From Dolomedes plantarius (lineage: Eukaryota; Arthropoda; Arachnida; Araneae; Dolomedidae): a stretch of 64,000 nucleotides of DNA. The translations under genes and the position numbers were made by a program. The stretch lies in the NCBI GenBank assembly GCA_907164885.2, contig OU015490.1, positions 234,722,332 through 234,786,331 of the forward strand, in the 5' to 3' direction. This document shows positions 11,843-24,586 of this stretch, piece by piece (the stretch's first letter is position 1; the number at the start of each line of letters is the position of its first letter). A model generated the notes under the pieces. It was not told the DNA's origin and made no database searches. It saw only the letters and a program-made list of their open reading frames with translations.

Positions 11843-13250
11843 CACTACTGGCCACCCAAATTGCAACACCAAGACAGACAAGAGATATCACAACAAAATT
11901 TATTTTGTAGATAACATGTTGACCAAATATCAAATGAATAAATTTATAGACTTCTGTGAAGTGTGGTTCCTGCCAAAATCAGTAGCCAGAGTAGCCGCCA
12001 TTGTTGGAGATCACCGCTGCCACATGACTCGGCATTGATTCAAAGAGACTTCGGATGAGTTCTTGGGGTACAGCAGACCAAGCAGCTTCCACACGTTGCC
12101 AAAGTTGATCTACTGTGGCAGCTGGGGATGGAATCTGGGTCAATCGTAGAGCAACCATAGACCACATGTTTTCTATCGGCGAAAGATCCGGAGAGCGAGG
12201 CGGCCAGGGAAGCAATTCAATCTGGCGATTGACGAAGAACCGTTGGACAATGCGTGCCACGTGTGGTCGCGCATTATCCTGTTGAAATATGGCTGTGGGC
12301 AAGTCCTGAAGGTAATGAAGGACAACTGGTTCCAACACCTCGGAGATGTAGCCCTGGCTGTTTAAAGTACCGGCAATGCGTACTACAGGTGTGCGAGAGT
12401 GATATCTAATACCGCCCCATACCATAATACCCGGTGCAGGACCAGTGTGACGGTGCATAACGCAGCTGTTCAGCATCCTCTCTTCACGGTGTCTCCAGAC
12501 TCGAATGCGACCATCGTGGTGTTGCAGACAGAAGCGTGACTCGTCAGTAAAGACAATTTTATTCCATTCTGCCGTCCACATCCTTCTGTCATCGCACCAT
12601 TGGCGGCGGAGACGTCTGTGGTTCTGCGTCAAGGGTAGACAAAGCAATGGACGTATTGCGGACAGACCACTCTGCTGTAAACGGCGTCGAATGGTACGCG
12701 CAGACACTGGATGATGCGTTACAGACTGCATGTGCTGTGCTATGGTTCGTGATGTGACTGAGCGATCCGTCACTGCCATGCGCACAATTTGCCTGTCATC
12801 ACGTGAAGTGGTGCGCTGAGGTGGATGCGATCGAACACGCCGGTCCGTCGTACCCTCCGGCATCCAACGATCACATATCCGCATTACAGTTGTTTGGTTT
12901 TGTCCAACACGACTACCGATTTACCTGAAAGATAATCCACAATCTCGGTAGGCCACTATCCTTCCTCTGTCGAACTCGGATACTTGATCAAAAGATGATC
13001 GCTGTTTTCGATGAGGCATAATTGATCGTTTTTTTGAAAAACCACAAGAAAAACACAATTGCCGAACTTGAAATCGTCGAAATCTCCAAGCCTTAAATAG
13101 CGCTTTGAAGTGGCGCCACAGGCGCGCGTGATGTGCGTCTGCGCTGAAATTCTAATCATTTGCATATCTCACCTCTGCTAATGCATGCTGTAAATTTCAT
13201 GTTATTTGCATGTTTCCTTCAGGGTGTTGCATTTACAGTGGCCAGCAGTG
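11843..13250 (-). mobile_element. Tc1-like transposon, copy A (full length)
   Basis: The 1408-bp element is flanked by the TA target dinucleotide at 11841-11842 and 13251-13252. The inverted ends read CACTACTGGCCACCC on the left and, inward from the right, CACTGCTGGCCACTG; both continue to an AATGCAACACC/AATTGCAACACC block. It carries one transposase on the minus strand (11979-13019). Copies B (57539-58938) and C (61633-63025) have the same ends and differ in length only by the deletions described under them. Confidence 0.92.
11979..13019 (-). pseudogene. Tc1-family transposase, copy A, one nonsense codon
   Basis: Tc1 transposases bind the element ends through paired helix-turn-helix domains and cut and join DNA with a DDE/D RNase-H-like core. 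From the ATG at 13017-13019 (MPHRKQRSSFDQ) the frame runs 346 codons to the stop at 11979, normal for Tc1. The first third is the HTH region (GLSFR..IGSRVGQNQTTV and the second HTH around ARTIRRRLQQSGLSA). The catalytic residues lie in FTDESRF, FQQDNARPH and SPDLSPIENMW, with 34 residues between the second Asp and the Glu (DD34E). Codon 33 is TAA (12921-12923), where copies B and C have GAA (Glu). The rest is open, so this copy is one base away from an uninterrupted frame. An internal start at 12884 would lack the first HTH. It is the only gene of the element. Confidence 0.9.
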
Positions 13251-13252
13251 TA

Positions 13253-14449
13253 TTAACATAATTATCCAATATATATGTACAATAGGGCAAATAACATTGT
13301 ATAAGGGTTTGTATAAGGCTTATTTATTAAGTTATGGTTTCAGGAAATATAATTAAAATTAATATCAATTAGATGGTAAAATATAACTCTGAAATATCTA
13401 TCACAACAGGAAATAATCATAGTTTTTCTAAATCCCCGTGTTTAGTAAAAATGTAGACAATATTGATAAACAGGAATACAGGATAAGAACTGTTCAGTGC
13501 CTACATGTATTCAAAATTAAGAGACTGTACCACAATCTCTACACCTTAGATCTCTAGGAAATGACATAAAATTACTTCTCTGTACTGTATTCCATAACAA
13601 GAAAAACTAGGTTTATTTTAGTAATGTAAGAATACACTTTTAATTTTCTGTTTCCCTACTGGATTAAAATGGTATGTTATTTGGGCTAAATAAGGTGGCA
13701 GTCTCTCCTTGAATTTCTGTTGGTACAAGATTGGAAATGCTATAGTTTAAGGCAAAAATTCAATGAAAAGATTCTGAAAATGAATTTATTATTAACATTT
13801 TAAATTCTCTCTGGATTTTTTAAGTTAATAAGAGGCCAAGTTTTAAAACTCAGTTATGACGTTCACGGCTTCTATGAACGTTTCACGGAGTACTGAGCAA
13901 TAGGATGTGTAAATTTTGCATGATGTTCAGATTGTGCTACATAAAATACTTTCCTCTTCTATTCTCTGAAAGTTCTATGCCCCCCACTAATAATTATTTT
14001 CTTTTTATCAGGAAAGAGTTCCGACTGTTCGAGTTTTGAACTTTTAACCTTTTCACTTTGTTGTATGTATAATTCTTATAGACTGACTACAGTGTTGAAT
14101 ACTTCAAGACTTTATGTGCTCTATGCTGCATCGTGCAGCACTGTTCGATCACAGAGGCTTTTTTGTTGTAGCACTGGATCTGTATTCATATTTACGTTAA
14201 TTGTATCATGGTATACATCAATTCTGAAAGATGTTGTTGGCTGGATACTTTTTTATGATGCAGTTAGATGGGGTGAAAACTAGGAGTAACCCAAAGTATG
14301 ACATCATCCTTCTTGCACACATACCATGCTTTTCCCTGTTTTTAATACTCCATGGTTTTCCAGATAGGCAATTAAATCCAACAGAAGCCCATTTGAACTT
14401 CGTGATATTTCCGAGAGTCAACATACTAAGGATCATAATTTTTATATGA
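13253..14449. other. AT-rich sequence without a supported gene
   Basis: No repeat boundary or coding signature was recognised. A small hairpin (CGTTCA...TGAACG) lies near 13860-13880. Confidence 0.5.
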
Positions 14450-15277
14450 CTAGCCGCTGCGCGACCAGCATGGTCGCTTTCAGTTTTATATTTTCTTTTG
14501 CAAAACAACTCAACTGAAAGTAACATACGTAAGGAATGTTACCATTACCTGTCATCATAAATATACGTTGCTATTCTCTATAAGGCTCATTCTAAAACAT
14601 CGTGATTCAAAAATGCGAAATTTCATTACTTCAGAACAGAGTTAAAGATAATACTGAGAAACGCAACACCAATGATTTTGAAAATAACATCCCTCTCTAT
14701 ATGCACTATTTTTCAAAATTAAGATATCTACAGTTTATCATTACATCAAATAAGAAATTGTTGGGGAAAAATATTTTCACGTAATAAAATGGAACAAAAA
14801 TTCAGTAATTACTAAAATGTAGTGTGGAATACATCACTCGCTATTTGTACTATTGATCCCAATTTAGATATCTACACTTAATCATATCAAATAATAAATT
14901 GTTGGGAAAAATTTCTTCACTTATAAAATGGAGTAAAATTTGAGCAAGTACTGAAAAAAGTGTACAAAATTAACTATTACTGGCTCTCGGTTGCTGTGCC
15001 GGCAACAGTTAAGCCTAACCTCACGATCATTTATGCTCTCTCTTAATGAATTATTTATTCTCCGATTTTTTTCTTGAGACTGTTCCCAATTTTCCCTTGA
15101 TCGTGCAGCTCGCTTTAGAGCTTTCCTGATTTCAGTGCGTAAATCCACGTTGACACGCGGTTGTAAATTGCGGATGGCCGCTAATGTTTACATCTGGTAG
15201 TTGCAGCCGTTGCTATTCGGAGTGTAGAAATATCGTCGATTTTTGTGCCTCATACCTACGCGTTTTATATATAGAGA
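14450..15277 (-). mobile_element. Non-autonomous Helitron
   Basis: Read on the minus strand, the element begins TCTCTATATATAAAACGCG at 15277 and ends GCAGCGGCTAG at 14450, the 5'-TC...CTRR-3' pattern of Helitrons. A perfect 7-bp hairpin (GCGACCA, loop TGC, TGGTCGC) ends 11 nt before the CTAG terminus, as expected. The flanking bases are A at the 5' side and T at the 3' side, matching the A|T insertion preference. The 828 bp encode no Rep/helicase. A 75-codon frame at 14921-15148 (minus) is rich in Arg, Lys, Glu and Asn; it may be the remains of the Rep/helicase N-terminus, captured sequence, or chance. Confidence 0.8.
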
Positions 15278-16640
15278 TAGTTAGAAGTTTTGGTATACGA
15301 ACTGAGATACCAAATACAGTACTGAATGTAAAAGCAAAATAACGTGTAATGACGCTTCCAGCAGGAGATCCAAAAATGCCCGGGAAGTCTTATCTAGTCC
15401 CCAGTACGACGGACTCAGAATTCTGTATATAAGTTATTTGGCACACCACCCGTAAAACTTAAATTTAACACAAATAAACTTCTTTACTACAGTAAAAAAT
15501 ATACTTAAAACCATTCTAAGAAAAAAATGAATCTGCAATGCGACTATTTTTTAAATATTTTTTCTATATTCTCATGTAATTGTGAAATCAGATATATTTA
15601 ATTCACCGTGAAGCATCATGGGGCAAGACTAAAACGCTTTATTGAATTACTGATATGAATAAAAAAGTATGCCTGATATTATGTAAAATGTATACAACTA
15701 ACATCTTCTCTAACGAGATGTAAGAGGCAGTTTTTAAAATCTTACAATATTTTATATGGAAATTAAATAACTGATAATACATGCTAATAATATATAATGT
15801 ATTATCTCAACATATAGAAAGTTTCATTATTAAATTCGTGTATGCGTCTCAAACACGCATTTTTTAATAACATTATTTCGCGAATAAAATAAAGATCAAC
15901 AGCAAATAAATAAATAAATTTACATCATTCAGGATAAATATCGAAAAATATGTTTTTTTCCCTGATATTTAAAAAAAAAATCACTATTTCCGTATAATTC
16001 AAAAATGAGGAAACATTAATTCATTCATTTTTATATGTAAATTCAGGGATTTAAAGCTTTTCTGTGCAGAAAATTAATGGAAGTTGAAGCAGAATAATCA
16101 ATTTTAAACTGAATCAAATCTCTGTATCCATGTGGAGCATTAATAGCTGATTAAGTATAATGTTCCAGGTATGTAAACACCCAACCCGCATAATTTCATT
16201 AATTGTATCTCTTTTAATTAATTACAGTCTTAAGGGTGGAAAACTCAATTAAGAATGTAAATTGTAAGGGGAAGTTGGGACGTAAATGGCTCTTTACTAA
16301 ATATTAGCTATATTTAAGCATTACGTAGTTACGGTTTTATTTAAGACTATAAATACTTTTTCAATATTTTATATTTTATGCTTTTAGATATCAAACAAAT
16401 GAAAAACTTTATATAAATAGTATTTTAAAAAATTCTTAAAATTTTTCAACATTATTAAATTCCCGAAATACAAAAGATGCTATAGTCACCTTTAGTAAAT
16501 ATTATAAATGCAATTTTTAATCAGATACACGATGTATTTGACACTAAAGGGATGCTCATCTACAAATAAGTCACTATAAGTGGTTTTGTTTTGTGTTATA
16601 CGATAGTATACTTGGCTGTCCGTATAAAGTGGAAGAGATA
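15278..16640. other. AT-rich sequence without a supported gene
   Basis: Very AT-rich, only short open frames, no repeat boundaries recognised. Confidence 0.5.
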
Positions 16641-16644
16641 ACTT

Positions 16645-16885
16645 TGTGATCAGATGGCAAAATGCTATAAGAAACGTTTCTTAAAAAAATTGAGTTTTTT
16701 ACATCCCATATTCTCATACGCCGATATTTTATATTTACTATAACTACTGTAAGTAATAGCCAACTATTTTTCTGAAACATTGGTACCACGTTTGCTCATG
16801 TAAAAACTAATTACTGACTTTTCATGACATCTTGATTCTTAGAATTGCTGTCATGTAAATTTCTTATAACATTTTGCTATCTGAG
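16645..16885. mobile_element. MITE-like repeat with inverted ends, copy 1
   Basis: The left end TCAGATGGCAAAATGCTATA is repeated inverted at the right, which inward reads TCAGATAGCAAAATGTTATA. A second copy, aligned along its whole length, lies at 56590-56832. About 240 bp with no coding capacity. The superfamily is not identified and no target duplication is clear. Confidence 0.5.
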
Positions 16886-17650
16886 CCCAGAACTATAAAA
16901 TTGTAATGTTGTACGAGTTTTAGGTGTATAAGGGACAAATATTTTTGGAACTTAATTGTAAAATATTTACGTGGCCTAAAATTAATGAAATGAATTTATT
17001 ATTAAAGGAAAGAAAGTTTTTCCGTATGCTAGTATAAGTGGCAATATATCTTACTCCGTACCTTCCAAACTATTAAAAAAGAAACTAAATTTATTTATAT
17101 ATTTGCGAAAGATCATGTACTATCTAACTGAGTACCTTAGATTTAACAGCATATAACCTCGTATAAAAGTATTTGCATATGCATGAATGAATTTGTATGA
17201 TTAATCCCGTAATATACGTAGCCCAACTAATATGGACGGAAATAGTTCCAAAATCTTGATTTTTTTTTCTAGACATTTACTGGTGACTGGCAAGGTGCAG
17301 TTAATTCAGCTCACAGATAAAAAACACCTGCGTCTTTCTCGATATGTAAGGTAAAATATAGATTCCTTAGAGATGATAAAACTGCATAGAACGCAGTACT
17401 ATTTGCTTTGAGTACTCGATTGATTTAGCCTTTCCACTCAGCAGTGAAAATTTTGAAAATTTCTAAGTTTCAAGTTGTTTTTCCCCCAGCATATTCGCCA
17501 GCTATGCTATGTTTGATATTTTATTTTTATGACTGTTGGATGTCCGAAAGATGCCTATCTTTTCGTAGGGGACTCCCTCCCCTTATCCTGGCTGTTCCAT
17601 GCAAATTTATCATATTTTAGAATACGCGTATTCACGCACACATACATGTA

Positions 17651-17917
<267 letters not shown>

Positions 17918-18225
17918 GCAATTTCTTGGTACGTAATTTTTGTACTTTAATATTCATACGCTTTCCTCGTATATTCAAGAACGGAATCGGATTAGAAATA
18001 TATTTAAAGTCTGGAAAAACTATTATAGTAATATTTTTGCGTGAATGAGTGATAAATTTATCGCATTTTTAATGCTTGGAATGTTTGGAGTAACCTACAT
18101 ATATTTGTACTAAGCGCATAAGTAGTGAATTATGACATCAAAATGAATTTGAAATCTTGATAACTATAAATAAGATCAAATTCGCAAAACCCGAAGAAAA
18201 GATACCAAGCGTGAGCAGATTAGTT

Positions 18226-18795
18226 TTTGGTGTTGTACTTATACCCCTGGCTGTATAAACGAGGCCTAACGAGATCCATTGTAGGCTGCAGGGCAAGGGA
18301 ATGCGGCACCTGTTTAGCACACGTCTATAAGATCCCACTAGCAAGGAAGCCGGCATTTTCAACGGTGTCGCTATATATTTGACCAAGCAACTAGGGATAA
18401 AATCTTATGGGCTTCTACCCTTCACGTCTAATACTAGAAACCAGACTGAAGGACTTTCCAGCTTAGAGATTTAACGATCCTATACCCAGCTTAGACTTAG
18501 CCTTTCACCCCTTGAGTGGGTCGATAAAACGAGGACCAAGCATGCTTGGGAACTAAACTCGGGGGGTTCCACGTCAGGTTGACCACCTGGCTGAGACATA
18601 TGCTGTATGGCAACCCAAGCCCATGGTCATGAAAGTGGAGATGGACACCGCCGGCCTTGGTCCACAGCGGACTGTTACGCCATGAGTTTAGTTTATACAC
18701 GGCTAAGACACCAGAGAGCATTAAGTGGCGCTTGTCTGTATTCAAGAAACAAATACTTTCGAGGCCGAATTCTCACGTTTAGGATGCCTCGCCCC
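18226..18795 (-). mobile_element. SINE family S, copy 3, split by another SINE
   Basis: The part at 18226-18499 carries the family S body (plus strand GGACTTTCC, then GATTTAACGATCCTATACCC and CTTAGACTTAG). Family sequence resumes at about 18693 (CTAAGACACC...AGTGGCGCTTGTCTG), corresponding to the head-proximal TTTAATGGCGCTTG of copy 1. About 190 bp of unrelated sequence sits between the two parts. The head region near 18750-18790 is diverged. Confidence 0.55.
18500..18692. mobile_element. Insert inside SINE S: separate short interspersed repeat (family T)
   Basis: GC-richer sequence that interrupts SINE S. It contains the 10-bp palindrome AAGCATGCTT within CCAAGCATGCTTGGG near 18536. I think I have met similar repeats in spider genomes, but that is recollection, not a check. 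Orientation and exact ends are uncertain, and no target duplication is clear. Confidence 0.4.
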
Positions 18796-18808
18796 CGAAC
18801 ATATTAGT

Positions 18809-19102
18809 GTGTGTGTGGGGGGGGCTAATGTCCCTGGGGGATGACAACATTACACCCCAGTCCGGTGTACATATGAATATAAGACATAGAAACAGACAAA
18901 TGACACAATCACAGAAGAATTTTATTGACAGACGATGACACCGGCGATGGACGATGGGTTGCAGCACCCCTTTCTAGACGGGGTTCCAATTGCAGGCGGA
19001 AGACTGACCGGTTCCCCAGAATACAGCGAAGTCTTATGCGGGAATCGAACCCACACCCCCGGCGTGGCAGGCTGATGCCTTATCCACTTAGCCACTGGGC
19101 GA
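18809..19102 (-). mobile_element. tRNA-derived SINE, family U, with perfect 14-bp target duplication
   Basis: On the minus strand the head is tRNA-like: CAGTGGCTAAGTGGATAAGG (box A context) at about 19095-19075, then GGTTCGATTCCCG (box B) near 19040. A non-tRNA body of about 200 bp follows, and the 3' end at 18809 is CA-rich (ACACACACAC). The identical 14-mer CCGAACATATTAGT flanks it at 18795-18808 and 19103-19116. The perfect duplication suggests a fairly recent insertion. The tRNA part should be read as a SINE promoter, not as a working tRNA gene. Confidence 0.85.
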
Positions 19103-19116
19103 CCGAACATATTAGT

Positions 19117-21700
19117 AAAAATACATTCGTCGTAGAACGGGGCATTGGTTTAGTAACCGGAGACGTGTGTCAGGAATCGTCTTTTAGAATGTAGAGATTC
19201 TCTATGGGAGCATGAGGAGCTAGTTGTTGGGTTTTTTGGAAAGTCAGATTAAAGTGTGTCATTTTTAAGAAGGCGATTTACATTTTTAAAATCATTTAAA
19301 CGGGCTTCAAAAGTATCAGTTTCTTGTAAATAGTTTTCAGCCCCTATATGCTATTTATTTTTGAAAATGAAGACATGGTCAATTTCGGACACGAGGCAAA
19401 AGAGTAGAGGTTGGAAGTGTCTGTCCTGCCAGAATTATTTTAACTAAGTTTAAGAGGCCATAGATGAGTTGGGCCATACTTATGAAAAGGATTCGTATTC
19501 TTATCGTTTATTATTGTTCTCTAAAAGTAAAAGTTACTTGGAACGAAGAATTCGTATCTCAAATATATAATTTATTTCAAATAATGTTTCATAATTTTTA
19601 CCTCCCAAGAACCATTAACCAAATTTACGTCACGTAGACGATTCAGTACAGATTAAGCTATGTGAAGTAACTATTGTTAATTTCTTTTTACAATCTGCAT
19701 GCTTGAACTACGTATACATCATTTGTTGACATTAATGAGCTAAATCGTATTAATTATCATATAATTAATGATTCGAACTCGATTTGGAAGGAATATTAAT
19801 CAAAGCAAATTAATTATTATTCATTCCACAGTGCTGAATGTGAAAGAATATATAGGTATTCATTATATAGTTCCATGAATTTCCCTCACAGAAATATAAA
19901 ATTAAAATTAACTGTCAGTGTAAAAAAATTTAAAATAACATATGATTTAAGTATATTGTGCAGCGTAACTGTTACACAATTCAAAATTTAATTCTAGAAT
20001 AATTTTAACTAATAAGTATTTTAGTCTTAGTTCCGAAATAAATTGAATTTTCTGTTAAAAGGCCCAAACAATTATTTCTCTATCAGCTTTAATTATTTTA
20101 TTATGTGGCGCAATCCTTTAAATTCCCCTTGACTTCATTTCGCAACATATATTATGGTCTTACAACTACTTAGTGTCATCTAATCCTCTTTGCATATTGA
20201 GTGAGATGTAGAAATACCAAGATGGCATTACATAACATTAATTTTCTTTAGCAGATTCGACATGGCGTAGGCTTAAACAGTCTAAGGTATTTAGTACTCA
20301 ATTTTATTATTATCTTTTTAAATTATAGAGACTCTCTCTTAAAAAAAACAACATTTTTAATGAGGATTGTATACTTTTTTATTAAAGCTGCGTTCAAAAT
20401 TTTTCGCTTCCCCTTTTTTTACTATAATCACTCCATCTGTGTGATAATAAGACAAATAAAAGAGTTAATCAAATTCTAAAATCATTCGTCATGCCATAAA
20501 CGAATTTTGCATAAATATTACTATTACTAATTAATAGTATATAAAATTTCGTTATCAGCCCTTAAATTTTTTAATATAATTCTTCTTTCGATATTTCCTT
20601 TCTTAACTATGTCGAAAAGATGATTAAAACAGTTACTCAGGAGGATTCAAAATGACATGTTATTGAAATCAAAAGGGGATTCTTTCGTACCTTAAAGTTA
20701 ATCCTAAATGCAATTACACTTGGTATACCAAATACAAAACTTCGCACTTGACTAAAGTATTTGTAATTACACAATTCTTAACCCATAGGTTAATACTTTT
20801 TTACATTATTTCAGCTGTGCATTCATGGAAATAACTAGTCATAAGGCAAAATCTTTTTTAACCTTATCCTTAAAAGATAAGATATGTATCACTCCGTCCC
20901 CCGCGGACATTGGACTTTTTGTCTCGTATTTCGGAATCTGAACAATAAGTAAATTAATAAAAGATGGGGAAATATAACAAAATATCCATCCGAACACCTG
21001 TAGGTATGTCATCTATTATTACTACAGTTAATAAAATTATACTTAGTACCGTTGGGAGAGAGAGAAAAATATCCCTCTCATTCTAAGCTGTAGGACAAAT
21101 GTGTCAACCCTAAGTAAGGTAATTATTATTATTTTTCATTTCCTTATTGGATAGAATGCAATGATGCTAAAAATGGGCACAAAGGCGTGTAAAGAATGCT
21201 AACTATTAATTTCAAAGGAAAATTTCAGCTATTATCATCAAAGTCAACAAAATTCTCTCTAATGTACAAATAATAGATCACGCTCAGATTTAGCCGTGGG
21301 GCAAACGGATTCCTTCTAGAAAAGAAATTCTTATTTTTATTTTCTTATCAGGAATTATGGAAAGATGACAGATGGCACAAAAGAAAGCAAATAGTGCTCA
21401 AATATTTATGTCTATGAGTTCATATCCACAAGAAATAAAAACATAAGAGAGTAAATAATTTAGTTCTCCTAAAACCTTTCTTAGTTAGCTAAACATCTGC
21501 CATCTGTTGGGAAGATTTGGAACTAAAACTGAGCTTTCTAGGGGCCGAAGTAGAGAGACAATAAATGATGTCAATTGAAGAGCCACTAAGTTAGACAAAT
21601 TTTTCACACCCTTTAAAACGTTTACCAAAAACAAGCCTGTCTGATTTCCGAATTGTAGAAGCGCTGAATGTTATAATTCACCGCGGTGTGTGGTCGAAAG
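19117..21700. other. AT-rich sequence without a supported gene
   Basis: 2.6 kb with no convincing open frame, no terminal repeats and no tandem arrays. A short less AT-rich stretch near 20890-20940 (CGTCCCCCGCGGAC) could be the end of an unrecognised repeat. Confidence 0.45.
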
Positions 21701-22047
21701 ACGGTCAAGAATAAAACTCTTATGAAAACTTCAGAGGCAAAAAAATAAGAGCTTGAACACTAAGGTTATAGAGTATTAGCACTTCTACTCTACCTTGGGT
21801 GTATATAATTTGAAGTGGCACTCTAAATGAATTAGATTCAAACACAGATCTAAATTGATAAACATGTTTATTTAAATATTTGCACATATAGATTTTACTT
21901 TTCAACAATAAGCACACGTACTACTAGTACGAGATATATATTAGCATTCAAGAAAAATACACTTTGCAATACTCACAAACTAGAAAGTCAAACCAGCAGT
22001 CCTCTTACGTAAACTTTGGACCTAACTAGAACTCGAGTCGCAAACTC

Positions 22048-22138
22048 CTTTCACTTCCTTAACACTTCCTTTCACTTCGTAGCTCCCTCTCACTTCCCTA
22101 ACACTTCCTTGACCCATCGTCACTTCCTCACTTCCAGC
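22048..22138. repeat. Short degenerate CACTTCCT repeat
   Basis: CACTTCC/CACTTCCT motifs recur at irregular 10-25 bp intervals on the plus strand, separated by AA, TTA or GA spacers. The surrounding 21700-22260 is less AT-rich than its flanks and may be the edge of a retroelement, but no terminal repeats or coding were found. Confidence 0.5.
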
Positions 22139-22259
22139 TGCTTGGTATTTATACCAACCGCGTATGCCTTGAAATTAGCATATCTCAAGCGGCTTCTTTA
22201 ATTTATTCACTTAAAAGTTCGATTCTTGTGAATCGAATCTTATGTAAACCTTACAAGGT

Positions 22260-22985
22260 GGCATAAAAGAAAAGCTGTCTGTGTGGCCATTGGTAGAGAT
22301 CAAAAGACTATAAATATTGCAAGATAGATGGTGACGTTATTTTATGGCCCACAATAAAACTTTCAGATAATGGTCAAAGTTGTATTTCAAACGAAAATTA
22401 TAGTGGGAAGGTACTTGGTAGACTGTGAACAGGAGAGGGGAAATAAGGGACCAAGTGGGGCAGGAAATGCTAACAAAAAATTCCACTGTTCAATGGTAAA
22501 CGGACAACAGCCCCTTTAAAAAGAAAAAAAAAACGAGAGAAGGTCGACAGATTGCGCTGGCTATTCCTGAGAGCTCGTACGAGTGACTATTGAACTGTCT
22601 CTGAGTCTAGCAGAATTTCCTGGAATCCGACATGACGATGCTGAATGTGGCATAATATGGGCCCCTGTCAACGAAATCATTTCATCGCTGTATACTTCAA
22701 CAGTAGTAAGTGCCTCCCGATAAATCCTAGAAATAATTACTTTTACCAAATAGTTTGTCCCTGCTTCTGATTTCTCATGTGTTAACTGATAATACGAAGG
22801 GGAATCTTAATCTGTTATTATTTACACTTTAAAATAATTTTTAGCATTGTGAAATAAATGTATGATAAAGGCCAATTATCTGTGTTTCATTGCTTGCCCC
22901 AACACATGCACGGATCCATTGTTTTAAGGTTATTTTACAACCTATACAAACAGCCTCTATTCTCATAGGAAATACCACTTTCTCA
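22260..22985. other. No supported gene
   Basis: Mixed-composition sequence. An open frame at 22561-22749 (minus) has no recognisable features. Confidence 0.4.
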
Positions 22986-22988
22986 CAT

Positions 22989-23058
22989 TTCCGGGTTGTT
23001 CAGTTGGTAGAACACACCTCGAGGTTTGGAGAAAGGGGTTCGATCCCTACCTTTTAGA
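22989..23058 (+). repeat. tRNA-like sequence, probably a SINE head or tRNA relic
   Basis: TTGTTCAGTTGGTAGAACA resembles a tRNA D-arm with box A, and GGGGTTCGATCCCTACC is a good T-arm with box B. The stretch between them does not form a convincing anticodon stem with a 7-nt loop, so I do not call a functional tRNA gene. Confidence 0.4.
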
Positions 23059-23488
23059 CGTGACCGCTTCCCCTAGGAGTATAAATAAAATATTCCATTA
23101 TTATGTTACTGTTGAAAGGTTCATATCTTACTGGGGTAGAAAACAATGCGCATATTATTGATATAATCTCTGTTGTACGTTTGATCGTTAGAATATTGAT
23201 TCTTGTACATAAAAATGCACCTATTTCGCTGATGAAGAGAAAAAAAAAATAGTGGCTCGATAATGCTAATCACTCACGCCATTGATCTTTGGTTTGCTTT
23301 TTCCTAAGCCAGAAAGACATCTTGTTATGAGAGTAAATATCGACGAATATTTCAAAGTATTGGTAAATTTGATTGTTGATGAGTATAAATTAATTCGCGA
23401 TGTAGACAATGTAAATCGCTAAACACATTTCCAAAATGCACTCTCGAAAAAAAATTCTAAAGTTCTGGCATTATCAAAGACAACTTAA

Positions 23489-24232
23489 GGGGACTCACGA
23501 CAATTAAATCGAGGAAATAAGGCATATTTTCATACTTTTTGACTCTTTGTAACTATTTCAATTTACTCCCAATTTTTCCAAATTTTATGTATATGATAAA
23601 TTGATATATTTATTTTAATAACAAATTTTCAACTCTAAAAATACTTTAAATAATTTTTTTTAAATGCTTTAGATATACCTTGTTTTTAAGTATTTTTATT
23701 GTATACAGGCTTGTGCGCAGAACTATGAAAATAATTTTACACTTAAATGTATAATTCCTGTTTTATATTTAAAATAAATAATTCAAAATACAATTGAACA
23801 TAAAACATTCAACATTAAAATATTTTTTCAATTTTTTAAACCTGCTCAAAATATACTTAAAATTTCCTTAAATTTTTGCATTAATTTACCCCTGAAAAAA
23901 ACAACAAAATGTGCAGTTATTGCAATAATTCTCGTTGAGACACAATAAAATAACATGATTATGTAGTGTAAAAAATTTCAAGGAATTATGTTTCATAGTT
24001 TTTGAGATATCCGTTGCGGAATGATACAAAATTACATTTTGAGAAAAATGAGTTTAAAATTTTTCTTACCATAAACTCTATCAGTAATTAAATATTTAGA
24101 ATATCAATATCTCCGGAACTAAGCGGAATATTTTCATGCGGTTTGCTTTATTTTGTTCAGAAATGATCAGGCTTTAACATATATATTTAAAAAAAATCGA
24201 ATGTTTTAAAGATTTGAGGGTAGTGAGTCCCC
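23489..24232. mobile_element. piggyBac-like MITE, family 1, copy 2
   Basis: 744 bp between TTAA at 23485-23488 and TTAA at 24233-24236, with ends GGGGACTCACGAC and, inward from the right, GGGGACTCACTACCC. The interior is collinear with 2124-2871 throughout and differs by scattered substitutions and 1-3 bp indels. Confidence 0.75.
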
Positions 24233-24236
24233 TTAA

Positions 24237-24580
24237 GATCTTTAGTTAGTTGCTTAAGAATAAGCGTCAGCAATTGATTTATGCAAATATGAAACAATTA
24301 TTTATTTTTTCTTATCACGAATCAAATTTGGAAGAAATCTCCTGATTAACATAACATGCAATACTAATAAGAAAAGAAAAGTAATTTTCACAAAATTTGT
24401 CAGCAGCAAGGGGCTGTTGTTAAGACTCTGAAATATTTGCGTTTCTGCCTTTCCAAAGTGCTCCGAAATTTCCAATAAAACAAGAAGTATAGCAATGTCT
24501 TGGCAACGTTTAAGATAGGAAGAAAAGATAATGAATTTAATAAATAACACCTTGGTGTGAATTAAAATCTAAACAGGGGT
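24237..24580. other. AT-rich spacer, no supported gene
   Basis: An 82-codon open frame on the minus strand (24302-24550) is hydrophobic and Leu/Phe/Ile-rich, as expected by chance in AT-rich DNA. Confidence 0.4.
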
Positions 24581-24586
24581 TACATA

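Noticed and set aside
12505..12714. Plus-strand open frames opposite the Tc1 transposases (also 58133-58402 and 62220-62489)
   Set aside because: They are antisense shadows. The minus strand carries the conserved HTH and DD34E motifs.
17263..17340. Further copy of repeat K
   Set aside because: Only a GGTGACTGGCAAGGTGCAGT-like patch matches. The characteristic CTGAGGA/CGAAAC part is absent.
19030..19102. Functional tRNA gene on the minus strand
   Set aside because: Boxes A and B are good, but it continues into a SINE body with a 14-bp duplication and lacks a clean acceptor stem.
18925..19194. 89-codon plus-strand open frame
   Set aside because: It runs through a SINE with a tRNA-like head and target duplications, so it is not a gene.
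22048..22138. Protein-coding exon at 22016-22201 (+)
   Set aside because: The open frame is a translation of the CACTTCC repeat and has no domain features.
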